From Peterkaempfera bronchialis (GTDB lineage: Bacteria; Actinomycetota; Actinomycetes; Streptomycetales; Streptomycetaceae), in NCBI RefSeq assembly GCF_003258605.2, contig NZ_CP031264.1, positions 1,054,001 to 1,118,000 on the forward strand: a DNA stretch of 64,000 nt. Reading direction: 5' to 3'. The position numbers and the translations under genes are program-made. Position 1 is the stretch's first letter. Each line of letters begins with the position of its first letter. A model generated the notes under the pieces. That model ran no database searches, was not told where the DNA came from, and saw only the letters and a program-made list of their open reading frames with translations. Shown here in pieces: positions 1 to 10,654 of this stretch.

Positions 1-536
1 CGCTCTGGCGCGACCAGGAGGCGCTCCCCGAGGAGCTGGTCTTCCGGGTGAACTACCTCGGCGGCGACATGCCGACCTTTGCGCTCAACTTCTCCCGGCC
101 CGGCTCCGAGGTGGTCGCCCAGTACTACACCTTCCTGCGGCTCGGCCGGGACGGCTACCGGGCCGTGCAGCAGGCGTCCCGGGACGTGGCCGGGCGGCTC
201 GCCGACGGTATCGAGGCGCTGGGCTGCTTCCGGCTGCTCACCCGGGGCGACCAGCTGCCGGTCTTCGCCTTCACCACCGCCGACGATGTCACCGCCTTCG
301 ACGTCTTCGATGTGTCGCGGCGGCTGCGCGAGCGCGGCTGGCTGGTCCCCGCGTACGCCTTCCCGGAGCATCGCGCGGACCTGTCGGTGCTGCGTATCGT
401 CTGCCGCAACGGCTTCTCGCAGGACCTCGCCGACCTGCTGCTGACCGACCTCGGCAGACTGGTCGAAGAACTGCACCACCAGCCGAAGCCGCTCCAGCAG
501 CTGGGCGTCGAGCCCCGCACGGCCTTCCACCACTGA
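1..536 (+). CDS. Glutamate decarboxylase, C-terminal part (5' end outside window)
   Basis: The reading frame is open from the window edge (first full codon at base 3) to a TGA at 534-536, about 177 residues. The text matches the C-terminal small domain of PLP-dependent group II decarboxylases of the glutamate decarboxylase type: an N-Y-L-G-G-D-M-P-T-F-x-L-N-F-S-R stretch, then F-x-L-L-T-R-G-D-x-L-P-V-F-A-F and the closing R-I-V-C-R-N-G-F segment. Such enzymes convert glutamate to 4-aminobutyrate in the cytoplasm and serve acid resistance or GABA metabolism. The PLP lysine lies upstream of the window. An M24 peptidase follows 57 bp downstream on the same strand, possibly co-transcribed. Confidence 0.88.
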   Translation, partial: LWRDQEALPEELVFRVNYLGGDMPTFALNFSRPGSEVVAQYYTFLRLGRDGYRAVQQASRDVAGRLADGIEALGCFRLLTRGDQLPVFAFTTADDVTAFDVFDVSRRLRERGWLVPAYAFPEHRADLSVLRIVCRNGFSQDLADLLLTDLGRLVEELHHQPKPLQQLGVEPRTAFHH

Positions 537-593
537 ACCACGACGCCTCCCGGCGCGGACCGCAGCCGCCCGGGAGGCCCCGGAGGCACCACC

Positions 594-1736
594 ATGTCCG
601 ACACCGACACCGGCACCCCGCCCCCCGCACCCTTCACCCGCGACGACTACGCCGCCCGGATGGCCCGCGCCGCCCGGACCGCAGCCGAGGCGGGACTGGC
701 CGGACTGGTCGTCATGCCCGGCCCCGACCTGGCCTGGCTGACCGGCTACCTGCCCACCGCGACCACCGAGCGGCTCACCCTGCTGGTGCTCGACCCCGAC
801 CGGGAGCCGACGCTGCTGGTCCCGGCCCTGGAGCAGGGCGACGCGGCGGCGGCCCCGGGCGCCGGGGCGGTCGCCATCGGCGGTTGGAAGGACGGCCAGG
901 ACCCCTACGCCGCCGCAGCGGCGCTGCTGCGCCCGGAGGGCCGCTACGGGATCTCCGACTCCTCCTGGGCCCAGCACCTGCTGGGGCTTCAGCGGGCCCT
1001 GCCGGGGACGGCGTACGCGGCGCTGAGCGAGGCGCTGCCGATGCTGCGCGCGGTCAAGGACGCGACCGAGCTGGAGCGGCTGGCGGCCGCCGGGGCCGCC
1101 GCCGACGCCGCGTACGAGGATGTGCTGAGGGTGCGCTTCGCCGGGCGGCGGGAGTCCGAGATCGCCGCAGACCTGGCGGCGCTGCTGCTGGAGCACGGGC
1201 ACAGCCAGGTCGACTTCACCGTGGTCGGCTCGGGCCCCAACGGCGCCAACCCGCACCATGAGGCGGGCGAGCGGGTGATCCGGGACGGCGACATGGTGGT
1301 GCTGGACTTCGGCGGGCTCAAGCACGGCTACGGCTCCGACACCACCCGTACGGTGCACGTCGGCGAACCCACCGCCGAGGAGCGCCGGGTGCATGACGTC
1401 GTCCGGGAGGCGCAGCAGGCCGGCTTCGAGGCGGTGCGGCCGGGGGTGGCCTGCCAGCAGGTCGACCGGGTGGCCCGGTCGGTGATCGACCAGGCCGGGT
1501 ACGGGGAGTACTTCATCCACCGCACCGGGCACGGCATCGGGGTGACCACCCATGAGCCGCCGTACCTGGTGGAGGGCGAGGAGCTGCCGCTGGTGCCGGG
1601 GATGTGCTTCTCGATCGAGCCGGGGATCTACCTCCCGGGCCGCTTCGGGGTGCGGATCGAGGACATCGTGGTCTGCACCGAGGACGGCGGCCGCCGGCTG
1701 AACGGCACGCCGCATGGGATGGCCGTGGTCGCCTAG
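594..1736 (+). CDS. M24 family metallopeptidase (Xaa-Pro aminopeptidase/prolidase type)
   Basis: 380 residues; ATG with GGAGG eleven bases upstream. Domain order is the usual one: an N-terminal creatinase-like domain (about 1-140) and a C-terminal pita-bread M24 domain (about 150-375). All five expected metal ligands are visible: D in V-L-D-F-G-G, D in S-D-T-T-R-T, H in R-T-G-H-G-I-G, E in S-I-E-P-G-I-Y and E in V-R-I-E-D-I-V. The family uses two Mn or Co ions to remove the N-terminal residue from Xaa-Pro peptides or to split dipeptides; substrate cannot be told from sequence. Cytoplasmic, no signal peptide. It converges on the beta-glucosidase gene (85 bp apart), and no clear hairpin is visible in that gap. 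Confidence 0.9.
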   Translation: MSDTDTGTPPPAPFTRDDYAARMARAARTAAEAGLAGLVVMPGPDLAWLTGYLPTATTERLTLLVLDPDREPTLLVPALEQGDAAAAPGAGAVAIGGWKDGQDPYAAAAALLRPEGRYGISDSSWAQHLLGLQRALPGTAYAALSEALPMLRAVKDATELERLAAAGAAADAAYEDVLRVRFAGRRESEIAADLAALLLEHGHSQVDFTVVGSGPNGANPHHEAGERVIRDGDMVVLDFGGLKHGYGSDTTRTVHVGEPTAEERRVHDVVREAQQAGFEAVRPGVACQQVDRVARSVIDQAGYGEYFIHRTGHGIGVTTHEPPYLVEGEELPLVPGMCFSIEPGIYLPGRFGVRIEDIVVCTEDGGRRLNGTPHGMAVVA

Positions 1737-1820
1737 CCGCGGTCGCCTGGCGGGCAGCACGGAGCCCGCACCCGGACCGGTCAGGGGGGCGGCGGGGCGC
1801 GGGCCCGTGCTGATGCTATG

Positions 1821-3263
1821 TCAGCCGCGCTGCTCGCGGCTGCGCCGCACGGTGTCGCGGTACCATTCGGCGCTCTGCTTGAGGGTGCGCCGCTGGGTGT
1901 CGTAGTCGACCCGGACCAGGCCGAAGCGCTTGTCGTAGCCGTACGCCCACTCGAAGTTGTCCATCAGGGACCAGGCGAAGTAGCCGCGGACATCGGCTCC
2001 GGCGGCGCGGGCGGCGGCGACGGCCCGGATGTGGTCGGCCAGGTAGGCGGTGCGGTCGTCGTCCTGGACGCGGCCGTCGGCGTCGGCGGTGTCGTCGAAG
2101 GCGGCGCCGTTCTCGGTGATGTAGAGCGGCAGGCCGGGGTAGTCGCGGCCGAGGCGGGTCAGCAGGTCGGTGAGGCCGCGCGGGATGATGTCCCAGCCCA
2201 TGGCGGTGACCGGCAGGTTCTGCGGGACGATGCGGGAGTAGGGCTCGCCGGAGGGCCGGGTCTCCGGCTCGCCGTCCTCCGGGGTGCCGGAGAAGACATG
2301 GCTGGAGTAGTAGTTGACGCCCAGCATGTCCAGCGGCTCCGAGATGGCCGCCAGGTCGCCGTCCTGGACGGGGATCTCGGCACCGCGCAGCGCCAGGTCG
2401 GAGATCACGTCGGCGGGGTAGCGGCCGTGGATCAGCGGGTCCAGGTAGAGCCGGGCGCCCAGCCCGTCGGCGCGGCGGGCGGCGTCCCGGTCGGCCTGGC
2501 GGTCGCTCGCGGGGTAGGCGTTGCCCATGTTGAGGGTGATGCCGAGCTGGATCGGCTCCGGGGCGGCGGCGCGCAGCCGCTGGGCGGCGAGGCCATGGCC
2601 GAGCAGCAGGTGGTGGACGGCCTTGATGGCGTCGGGGAAGTGGGTGCGGCCGGGGGCGTGCACGCCCTGGTCGTAGCCGAGCATGGCGGAGCACCAGGGC
2701 TCGTTGAGGGTGGTCCAGTGGCGGACCCGGTCGCCGAGGGCGTCCATGACCAGCTCGGCGTAGTCAGCGAAGCGGTGGGCGGTGTCACGGGTGGGCCAGC
2801 CGCCGGCGTCTTCGAGCTCCTGGGGGAGGTCCCAGTGGTAGAGGGTGATCCAGGGGAGGACGCCCTTGGCGAGGAGTTCGTCCACCAGGCGGTCGTAGAA
2901 GGCCAGGCCGGCGGCGTTGGCGGGGCCTCGGCCGCCGGGCTGGACCCGGGGCCAGGCGATGGAGAAGCGGTAGGAGTCCACGCCGAGGCCGGCGATCAGG
3001 GCGACGTCGTCGGGCATCCGGTGGTAGTGGTCGCAGGCGGTGTCGCCGTTCTCGCCGTCGACCACGGCGCCGGGGACGCGGCAGAAGGTGTCCCAGATGG
3101 AGGGGGTGCGGCCGTCCTCGGCGACGGCGCCTTCGATCTGGTACGAGGAGGTGGCCACGCCCCACAGGAAGTCGGCGGGCAGGCCGGCGGCGGCGTCCGT
3201 CGCGGCTGCGGCAGTGGCTGCGGCGTTGGCTTCGGCGGGGCGGATGTCAGTGGTGGCGTCCAT
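1821..3263 (-). CDS. GH1 beta-glucosidase
   Basis: 480 residues from the ATG at 3263, which has GAGGA seven bases upstream; an in-frame TTG four codons earlier has no such site. It shows the (beta/alpha)8 glycoside hydrolase family 1 signatures: D-F-L-W-G-V-A-T-S-S-Y-Q-I-E-G near the N-terminus, acid/base Glu188 in T-L-N-E-P and nucleophile Glu384 in Y-I-T-E-N-G. GH1 enzymes hydrolyse cellobiose and other beta-glucosides with retention. There is an Ala-rich N-terminal extension (about residues 8-28) but no export signal, so it probably acts on sugars already imported. It is the last gene of the lacI/ABC-transporter operon, 107 bp after the ATPase gene, which supports uptake of beta-linked oligosaccharides as the role of that operon. 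Confidence 0.95.
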   Translation of the reverse strand: MDATTDIRPAEANAAATAAAATDAAAGLPADFLWGVATSSYQIEGAVAEDGRTPSIWDTFCRVPGAVVDGENGDTACDHYHRMPDDVALIAGLGVDSYRFSIAWPRVQPGGRGPANAAGLAFYDRLVDELLAKGVLPWITLYHWDLPQELEDAGGWPTRDTAHRFADYAELVMDALGDRVRHWTTLNEPWCSAMLGYDQGVHAPGRTHFPDAIKAVHHLLLGHGLAAQRLRAAAPEPIQLGITLNMGNAYPASDRQADRDAARRADGLGARLYLDPLIHGRYPADVISDLALRGAEIPVQDGDLAAISEPLDMLGVNYYSSHVFSGTPEDGEPETRPSGEPYSRIVPQNLPVTAMGWDIIPRGLTDLLTRLGRDYPGLPLYITENGAAFDDTADADGRVQDDDRTAYLADHIRAVAAARAAGADVRGYFAWSLMDNFEWAYGYDKRFGLVRVDYDTQRRTLKQSAEWYRDTVRRSREQRG

Positions 3264-3370
3264 GCTTGTCCTCAAGGGTTCGGATACGGAGTGGTGGGTG
3301 TCCGGGCAGGGGTGCTGCCGTGCCCGCCCGGGGAGGAGGGCGGGGCACGGCAGCGTGGGGTGTGGGCCGG

Positions 3371-4386
<1,016 letters not shown>

Positions 4387-4390
<4 letters not shown>

Positions 4391-5385
4391 GCCCGGTCGC
4401 CCTTCTGCTCGGTGCGGACGACGGGGGTGAAGCCGGTGCGCATGCGGACCCTGCCGCCGGTGGAGCGGCCGGCGGTGCGCAGACGGGGGTTGACGAACTC
4501 GTCGATCCCGAAGTTGATCAGGGAGAGGGCGGTGCCCAGCAGGGCGATGCAGAGGCCGGCGGGGACAAACCACCACCAGGCGTTCTGGGCGAGGGCCTGG
4601 TTGTTCTGGGCCCAGAAGAGGACGGTGCCCCAGTTCCAGTTGGAGATGTTGGCGACGCCGATGAAGGAGAGGGTGATCTCGGAGAGCACGGCGAAGATGA
4701 CGGTGCCGACGAAGCCGGAGGCGATGATGGCGGTGAGGTTGGGGAGGATCTCGAAGACGATGATCCGCCAGGTGGACTCGCCGGTGGCCCGCGCGGCCTC
4801 CACATAGTCGCGGCGGCGCAGCGAGAGGGTCTGGGCGCGCAGCACCCGCGCGCCCCAGGCCCAGGCCGTGACGGAGATGACCACCGCGATGATGACGTCG
4901 CTCGCGTCCGGGAGGAAGGAGGTGATGATGATGATCAGCGGCAGTCCGGGGATGACCAGGAAGACATTGCTGAGCAGGGAGAGCAGTTCGTCGCCGAGGC
5001 CGCCGAGGAAGCCGGCGGTGACGCCGACCAGCACCGAGATCACGGTGGCGAAGAACCCGGCGACAAAGCCGACGACCAGGACTCCCCGGGTGCCGACCAG
5101 CAGTTGCGAGGCGATGTCCTCGCCGGTCTGGGTGGTGCCCAGCAGGTGCTTCCAGGACGGCGGTTGGAGGATGTCGTTGCTCATCCCGGAGGGGTCGTAG
5201 GGGGCGATCCAGGGGCCGATGACGGCCAGTACGGCGAAGATGCCGAGGATCACCAGGCCGGTCACGGCCTTGCCGTTGCGGAGGAAGGTCAGCCGGCTGC
5301 GGCGGGCGCGGGCGATGCCGCCGGCCGGATCGCCGGGCGGCGGCTCGGAGGTGGCGACGGCGGGGTCGCTGGCTTGGACGGTCAT
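4387..5385 (-). CDS. ABC importer permease, DppC/OppC type
   Basis: 332 residues, integral membrane. After a hydrophilic N-terminus, the first membrane segment (about residues 42-62) is followed by the OppC-type extracytoplasmic stretch I-A-P-Y-D-P-S-G and five further segments. The cytoplasmic EAA loop is recognisable as Y-V-E-A-A-R-A-T-G-E-S near the centre, which docks onto the ATPases. It lies 4 bp after the DppB-like permease stop and its own stop overlaps the ATPase start, so the permeases and ATPase are translationally coupled. An unusually long cytoplasmic tail (about 30 residues, basic) follows the last segment. Confidence 0.92.
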
Positions 5386-5389
5386 GGTG

Positions 5390-6370
5390 TCAGCCCTCCC
5401 GCCGGGTGCGGGGATCGAGGAACATGTAGGCCAGGTCCGCCAGCAGGTTCGCGGCGAGGACCGAGAGCGTGATGATGAGGAAGATGCCCTGCATCAGCGG
5501 GTAGTCCTTGGCACCGACCGCCTGGAGCAGCACCAGGCCGATGCCGGGGTAGGAGAAGACCATCTCCACCAGCAGGGTGCCGCCGACGATGAAGCCCAGC
5601 GAGAGCGCAAAGCCGGAGATGGAGGGCAGCACGGCGTTGCGGGCCGCGTAGGAGAACATCACCCGCCGCTCGGAGAGGCCCTTGGCGTGGGCGACGGTGA
5701 CGTAGTCCTCGGAGGAGACGGTCACCATCATGTTGCGCATGGCGAGGATCCAGGTGGCCATGGCGCTGATCACGATGGTGATGCCGGGCAGCACGGAGTG
5801 GTAGACCGCGCTGGCCACGAAGTCGAAGGACATGCTGGGGACCAGCCCGTTGTCGAACCCCTGGGCGGCCGGGAAGACATGCCAGACACCGGCGAAGAGG
5901 GCGATGGCGATCAGGCCCAGCCAGAAGTACGGGATGGCGGAGAAGAAGGTCGCGACGGGCAGCAGGCTGTCCATCCAGGAGCCGCGCCGCCAGCCGGCGA
6001 AGACGCCGAGGGTGGTCCCGAGCAGAAAGCTGATCAGCGTGGTCGTGCCCACCAGGGCCAGGGTCCACGGCAGTTGCTGGCTGATGACCTCGGAGACCGG
6101 GGTGGGAAAGAAGGTGAAGGAGAGTCCCAGGTCGCCGTGGAGCAGGTTGGACCAGTACTCGATGTACTGCTGCCAGATGCTCTTGTGCTGGTCGAGCCCG
6201 AAGAGGATGTTGAGGGAGTCGATCGCCTTGGTGGAGAGCTGTCCCTGGAAGCGCGCGATCAGCGCCTGCACCGGGTCGCCCGGCATCAGGCGCGGGATGA
6301 TGAAGTTGAGGGTGATGGCGGCCCAGGCGGTGATGAGGTAGAAGGCGATCCGCCGCAGCAGGTACTTCAT
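5390..6370 (-). CDS. ABC importer permease, DppB/OppB type
   Basis: 326 residues from the ATG at 6370, which overlaps the upstream ATPase stop (ATGA). It begins with the classical M-K-Y-L-L-R-R-I first segment, a large periplasmic-side loop (about 35-100, with L-M-P-G-D-P), and then five membrane segments. The EAA loop reads [13 protein letters not shown]. It forms the heterodimeric channel with the DppC-type permease encoded directly downstream. The larger open frame that extends to 7114 upstream is antisense to nothing real; it only runs through the ATPase gene in another frame. Confidence 0.92.
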   Translation of the reverse strand: MKYLLRRIAFYLITAWAAITLNFIIPRLMPGDPVQALIARFQGQLSTKAIDSLNILFGLDQHKSIWQQYIEYWSNLLHGDLGLSFTFFPTPVSEVISQQLPWTLALVGTTTLISFLLGTTLGVFAGWRRGSWMDSLLPVATFFSAIPYFWLGLIAIALFAGVWHVFPAAQGFDNGLVPSMSFDFVASAVYHSVLPGITIVISAMATWILAMRNMMVTVSSEDYVTVAHAKGLSERRVMFSYAARNAVLPSISGFALSLGFIVGGTLLVEMVFSYPGIGLVLLQAVGAKDYPLMQGIFLIITLSVLAANLLADLAYMFLDPRTRREG

Positions 6371-7437
6371 GCCTGCCCCTCCGCTCCGGACTCGGTGCCG
6401 TCGTACAGCCAGCAGGCGGCCCAGTGGCCGTCCTCGGGGAGGTCGAAGCGCGGCGGCACGGTGGTGCGGCAGCGCTCCATGGCCGACGGGCAGCGCGGGT
6501 GGAAGCGGCAGCCGGCCGGGGGTGTGATCAGGCTCGGTGGTTCGCCGGGCGGGGCCTGCTGCTCGGTGCCGTCCGCGATCACCCGGTCGGGGTCCGGGGC
6601 GGAGGCGATGAGCAGCCGGGTGTAGGGGTGCGCGGGCTGCTGGGTGACGGTCTCGCTGTCTCCGCCCTCGACCATCCGGCCCGCGTACATCACCAGGGTG
6701 GTGTCGGCGAAGTAGCGGGCGGAGGCGATGTCGTGGGTGATGTAGAGGACGGCGAGCCGCAGCCGCTCCCTGAGGTCGGCGAGGAGGTTGAGCACGCCGA
6801 GCCGGATGGAGACGTCCAGCATCGAGACGGGCTCGTCGGCCAGGAGCACGGCGGGGTCGGCTGCCAGCGCACGGGCGATGGCGACCCGCTGCCGCTGGCC
6901 GCCGGAGAGTTCGTGCGGGAAGGCGTCGATATAGCGCTCGGGCGGGGTGAGCTGCACCTGGGTGAGCAGGGCGTGCAGATTCTGTTCGAGCTCGGCCCGG
7001 TCCCGGCCGGCGCGGCCGTGGATGCGCAGCGCGCGGGTGAGGTGGTAGCGGATGGTGTGGACCGGGTTGAGGGAGGCGAAGGGGTCCTGGAAGATCAGCT
7101 GGACCTTGCTGCACCAGGCGCGGAAGCGGCGGCCCCGGCCGGCCCGGGACGGCTCGCCGGCATAGCGGATCTCGCCTGCGGTGAGCGGGTACAGCTGCGC
7201 CAGCAGGCGCGCGACGGTGGACTTGCCGGAGCCCGACTCCCCCACCAGGGCGGTGACGCGCCCCCGGTGCAGTTCCAGGGAGACGTCGTCGACGGCGTGC
7301 ACGGTCCGCGCGGAGCGGGTGAGCAGTTCGCGTCCTTTGCGCTTGACCGGGAAGTGCTTGGTCACCCCGTGGGCCTCAAGGATCGCCGGCTCGTCGGGGG
7401 CTGCGGTGGCGTCCGGGGCGGTGTCGGCTATGGCCAT
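6367..7437 (-). CDS. Peptide/oligosaccharide ABC importer ATPase, DppF/OppF type
   Basis: 356 residues from ATG 7437 (GAGAG about ten bases upstream); an in-frame start 32 codons earlier would add a Pro/Thr-rich tail with no support. Walker A is G-E-S-G-S-G-K-S-T, signature L-S-G-G-Q-R-Q-R, Walker [14 protein letters not shown]-loop Y-I-T-H-D. The OppF-type C-terminal region contains C-R-F-H-P-R-C-P and C-R-T plus C-W-L-Y, the cysteine set seen in this subfamily. Gene order in this operon is binding protein, F-type ATPase, B permease, C permease, D-type ATPase, rather than the usual A-B-C-D-F. Confidence 0.93.
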   Translation of the reverse strand: MAIADTAPDATAAPDEPAILEAHGVTKHFPVKRKGRELLTRSARTVHAVDDVSLELHRGRVTALVGESGSGKSTVARLLAQLYPLTAGEIRYAGEPSRAGRGRRFRAWCSKVQLIFQDPFASLNPVHTIRYHLTRALRIHGRAGRDRAELEQNLHALLTQVQLTPPERYIDAFPHELSGGQRQRVAIARALAADPAVLLADEPVSMLDVSIRLGVLNLLADLRERLRLAVLYITHDIASARYFADTTLVMYAGRMVEGGDSETVTQQPAHPYTRLLIASAPDPDRVIADGTEQQAPPGEPPSLITPPAGCRFHPRCPSAMERCRTTVPPRFDLPEDGHWAACWLYDGTESGAEGQA

Positions 7438-7558
7438 GGCCTGGCTCTCTGTCGGTGTGGTGCTGGTCGGTCCGGTGCGGCCGGTGGGACCGGTCGGGAC
7501 CGGTGCGGCCGAGGGGGCCGGGGGCGGCGGCACAGCCGGCGCCGCCCCCGGTCACTGG

Positions 7559-9274
7559 TCAGGAAGCGGGCTGGAGGTGGAGCACCACGTCGAGGGCGTT
7601 GGGCTGGGTGGGCTGCGACGGGCCGTAGGGGTTGGAGTCGTCGGGCCAGCCGGTCCAGTGCTTGGTGCTGTACTCGGCGCCGATCGGGGCGGCGGAGGTG
7701 GGCGCCATCGGCACCTGCTCCACCATGATCTTCTGGAGCTTGTTGAGGGCGTCGGTACGGGTGGCCTCGTCCGAGGCGTTGGCGTACTGCTCCAGGGCCT
7801 TGGTGGCGTCGTCGTTCTTGAAGCGGCCGTAGTTGCCGACGGTGGCGGCCTTGCCCAGGGGCTGGTAAAGGGAGCCGTCCATGACGTTCTGGTACATGTC
7901 GTACGGGGTGGCGCCGCCGTTGGTCCAGTGCAGCACCGCGTCGAAGTCGCCGTTGTTGACGGCGGAGGTCCAGGCGTCCACGGTCTGGGTGCGGACGTCG
8001 GCGGCGATGCCGATCTTCTTCATCCCGTCCTTGATGATGGACAGCCCGGTGAGGTAGTCGGACCAGCCGGACGGGTCGGTGAGGGTGATCTTGACCGGCT
8101 TGCCGGACGGGTCCTTGAGGGTGTCGCCGTCATAGCTGAAGCCCGCGTCGGTGAGCTCCTTCTTGGCCGCGTCGACATCCACGGTGAGCTTGGCGTCCTT
8201 GTACTCGGGCGCCAGGTAGGGCGCACCGGCGGGCAGCGGGATGCCGGTCGGGTTCTCGATCTTCGGGTAGAGGGTGGCCTCGGCCTGGATGTAGATCGCC
8301 TCGCGGTCGATCACCAGGTTGATGGCGCGGCGCAGCGCCGGGTTGTCCAGCGGCTTCTTGGCGGTGTTGAACCAGAGGCCGTGGATGCCCAGCCCGGAGG
8401 GGAACCAGAGCTTGTTGTGCTGCGCGTCCTTGTTGATATAGAGCTGCTTGTAGTTCGGCATGAAGACGAAGGACCACTCGCTTGCGCCATTGGCCAGGGC
8501 CGTGGTCTGCGCGCTGTTGTCGTTGAAGGAGGTGTAGCGCAGCTCGGAGACCTTGGGCAGGTCCTTCCAGTAGCTGTCGCGGAGGGTGAGGGTGACCGTC
8601 TGCGGGGTGAAGGACTTCAGGGTGTAGGGACCGGAGCCGACCGGCTGCTGGTTGGTCCAGGTGGAGGGGTCCTTGACGGTCGACCAGATGTGCTTGGGCA
8701 CCACGAACTGGTTGAGGATCTTCGTCTGGTTGACGAACTGCGAGGAGGCAAAGGTCAGTTCGACCTGGTTGCTGCCCTTGAGGGCGACGCCCTTGAAGGG
8801 GACGGCGTTGACGTTGAGCGCCGGGGTCTGCTTCATCAGGTCGAAGGTGTAGACGACGTCCTCGGCGGAGAGGGGCTTGCCGTCGGACCACTTGACGTTG
8901 TCACGGATGGTGAAGGTGACCTTCTTGTAGTTGTCGGTCCACTCCCAGTCGGAGGCCAGCCAGGGCTTGCCCTTGTCGCTCGGGCGGACGCCGTTCATCA
9001 TCACCAGCGGCTCGTAGATCATGAAGCGGTAGCCGAGGGAGGCGCCGGCGGAGGTGCCGAGGAACGGGTTGCTGTTGTTGGCCTGGGGTCCGTTGGGCAT
9101 GCCGACGTTCAGCACGCCTCCGGAACCGCTGCTGCCCTTGCCGCTGCCGCTGCTACCGCCGGCCACCGGCCCGCTGGGGCCGGAGGAGCTGCCGCTGGTA
9201 CATCCCGCGACCAGCGCGGCGGCGGCCAGTACGGCCAGCAGGGCGGGGGCGGTCTTCTGCCGTCTACGGTGCAT
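7559..9274 (-). CDS. Extracellular solute-binding lipoprotein, SBP family 5
   Basis: 571 residues from ATG 9274 with CAGGAG seven bases upstream. Residues 1-26 are a lipoprotein signal peptide: basic R-R-R-Q-K, hydrophobic core, lipobox L-V-A-G-C with Cys26. A Gly/Ser-rich tether follows (about 27-50). The rest is the SBP_bac_5 fold used by Dpp/Opp-type importers, with the typical N-V-K-W-S-D-G-K-P-L-S-A-E-D-V motif near residue 130. It would capture ligand outside the membrane for the transporter encoded downstream (121 bp gap). The palindromic operator at 9414-9425 sits 140 bp upstream, so it is the first gene under likely LacI control. Confidence 0.93.
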   Translation of the reverse strand: MHRRRQKTAPALLAVLAAAALVAGCTSGSSSGPSGPVAGGSSGSGKGSSGSGGVLNVGMPNGPQANNSNPFLGTSAGASLGYRFMIYEPLVMMNGVRPSDKGKPWLASDWEWTDNYKKVTFTIRDNVKWSDGKPLSAEDVVYTFDLMKQTPALNVNAVPFKGVALKGSNQVELTFASSQFVNQTKILNQFVVPKHIWSTVKDPSTWTNQQPVGSGPYTLKSFTPQTVTLTLRDSYWKDLPKVSELRYTSFNDNSAQTTALANGASEWSFVFMPNYKQLYINKDAQHNKLWFPSGLGIHGLWFNTAKKPLDNPALRRAINLVIDREAIYIQAEATLYPKIENPTGIPLPAGAPYLAPEYKDAKLTVDVDAAKKELTDAGFSYDGDTLKDPSGKPVKITLTDPSGWSDYLTGLSIIKDGMKKIGIAADVRTQTVDAWTSAVNNGDFDAVLHWTNGGATPYDMYQNVMDGSLYQPLGKAATVGNYGRFKNDDATKALEQYANASDEATRTDALNKLQKIMVEQVPMAPTSAAPIGAEYSTKHWTGWPDDSNPYGPSQPTQPNALDVVLHLQPAS

Positions 9275-9413
9275 GACTGCTCCTGGAGGAGGAGGTGGGT
9301 GGAGGGACGGAGAGCTGTCCGGGTGCGATGCGGCGGCACCCGGGGTGGTGCGGGTCCGAGGGTGTCGGCGGGGGTCTCGGGCGGGGTGTCGGGCGGGGTG
9401 CTCCGCGAGATAC

Positions 9414-9425
9414 GAGAGCGCTCTC
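9414..9425. promoter_or_regulatory. LacI-family operator palindrome GAGAGCGCTCTC
   Basis: A perfect 12-bp palindrome centred on CG, in the 232-bp gap between lacI and the binding-protein gene. The core AGCGCT is characteristic of LacI-family operators, and the Streptomyces CebR site has the same core (TGGGAGCGCTCCCA). The adjacent LacI-type repressor is the obvious candidate ligand; that pairing is inference. Confidence 0.7.
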
Positions 9426-9506
9426 ATCACGCGTCTGCGAGCAGGCCCCGGGTGGGGGAGATGACGGATTGCGGTGGGCGGTGGCGGCGCCGTGGCGACT
9501 GATCGG

Positions 9507-10508
9507 CTACGGCATGGGGGCCGAGCCCCGGACGACGAGGGTGGTGGGCAGGACGAAAGGGGTGGGGGACATCGGAACCCCCTGGAGGTGGGAGAGCAGC
9601 AGCCCCGCCGCCGCCTCCCCCATCTCGCGCATCGGCTGACGGACCGTGGTCAGGCCGGGCTCGGTGTGCGAGGCGAGCGGGATGTCGTCGAAACCGATCA
9701 CCGCAACGTCCTCCGGCACCCGCCGGCCCGTCTCCCGCAAGGCGCGCAACACCCCTGCGGCGGAAAGGTCGTTGTGGGCGAAGACCGAGTCGAAGGACGT
9801 CCCGGCGGCGAGCAGCCTGTGCACCGCCGCCCGACCCGACTCCTCGGTGAAGTCGCCCTCGACGACGAGCTGCGGGTCCATGTGCAACCCTGCCGCCTCG
9901 GCCGCCTCGGCGAAGCCCACCGAGCGGTCGCGTACACAGCCGAAGCGGAGATGCCCGGTGACCACGGCGGGCCGTCGGCGGCCGAGGGCTGCCAGGTGCC
10001 GGGCGGCGGACGCTCCGCCGTCGCGGTTGGTGGTCGCGACGGACGGGAACTCCACGTGGTGGCCGCGGTCGTCGATCAACACGACCGGCAGGCCCTTGCG
10101 GTGCAGTTCGGCGATGTAGTCCAGGGTGTTCTCCGGCTCGATGACCAGCAGCCCGTCGAAGGCGCTGCCGGACACCTGGTCGGCGAAGCGGCGCAGCGAC
10201 TCCTCACCCCGGGTGCAGGTGTAGAGCAGGACGCCGTAGCCGTCCGCCTCCAGAACGTCCACGACCCCTTGCAGCACATCGCCGATCCAGGGCCAGGTCA
10301 GGGAGGGCACCAGCATGCCGACGGTGCGGGTCCGGCCACGGGCCAGACCCACCGCACGGGAGCTGGGGACGTACCCCGTCTCGGCGATCACCTCGCGGAT
10401 GCGCTGCGCGGTGTCGGCGTCCACGTCCGCCTTGCCGTTGAGCACCCGTGAGACGGTTGCCTTGCTGACACCCGCGCGGCGTGCCACGTCCGCGATGGTG
10501 ACGCGCAC
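9507..10508 (-). CDS. LacI-family transcriptional regulator of the beta-glucoside/ABC operon
   Basis: 333 residues; GTG start at 10508 with AAGGGGG about nine bases upstream. N-terminal LacI helix-turn-helix at residues 3-25 (I-A-D-V-A-R-R-A-G-V-S-K-A-T-V-S-R-V-L-N), hinge around 45-60, then a periplasmic-binding-protein-like sensor domain with F-A-H-N-D and V-A-V-I-G-F-D-D-I-P near the C-terminus. It should bind operator DNA in the absence of a sugar inducer. It is first in the set lacI, SBP, ATPase, permeases, ATPase, GH1, all on the minus strand, and probably represses this operon through the palindrome at 9414-9425. The inverted repeats at 10528-10565 lie just before its own start, suggesting autoregulation. 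Confidence 0.93.
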   Translation of the reverse strand: MRVTIADVARRAGVSKATVSRVLNGKADVDADTAQRIREVIAETGYVPSSRAVGLARGRTRTVGMLVPSLTWPWIGDVLQGVVDVLEADGYGVLLYTCTRGEESLRRFADQVSGSAFDGLLVIEPENTLDYIAELHRKGLPVVLIDDRGHHVEFPSVATTNRDGGASAARHLAALGRRRPAVVTGHLRFGCVRDRSVGFAEAAEAAGLHMDPQLVVEGDFTEESGRAAVHRLLAAGTSFDSVFAHNDLSAAGVLRALRETGRRVPEDVAVIGFDDIPLASHTEPGLTTVRQPMREMGEAAAGLLLSHLQGVPMSPTPFVLPTTLVVRGSAPMP

Positions 10509-10527
10509 GACTGCACCCCCTTGTTCC

Positions 10528-10565
10528 GGTACCGGTTCCGTAACCGGTACCGGGACCGGTTACGG
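10528..10565. promoter_or_regulatory. Two overlapping perfect 10-bp inverted repeats before lacI
   Basis: GGTACCGGTT (10528-10537) pairs with AACCGGTACC (10542-10551), loop 4 nt. CCGTAACCGG (10538-10547) pairs with CCGGTTACGG (10556-10565), loop 8 nt. The two hairpins share bases and cannot form together. They lie 20-57 nt upstream of the lacI GTG. They could be a double operator for an oligomeric repressor or alternative mRNA leader structures; the sequence alone does not decide. Confidence 0.55.
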
Positions 10566-10654
10566 AGTGAGAGTGAACCGTCTGGCGCAGCGGGCGTCAA
10601 CAGTTTGGACAGCGCTCGTCAAGCGAATTTCGCCGTGGGCGCCGGTGCCCCTGG

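Noticed and set aside
7181-9502. 773-codon open frame on the plus strand
   Set aside because: Antisense to the binding-protein gene with its lipobox; no start signal and biased composition.
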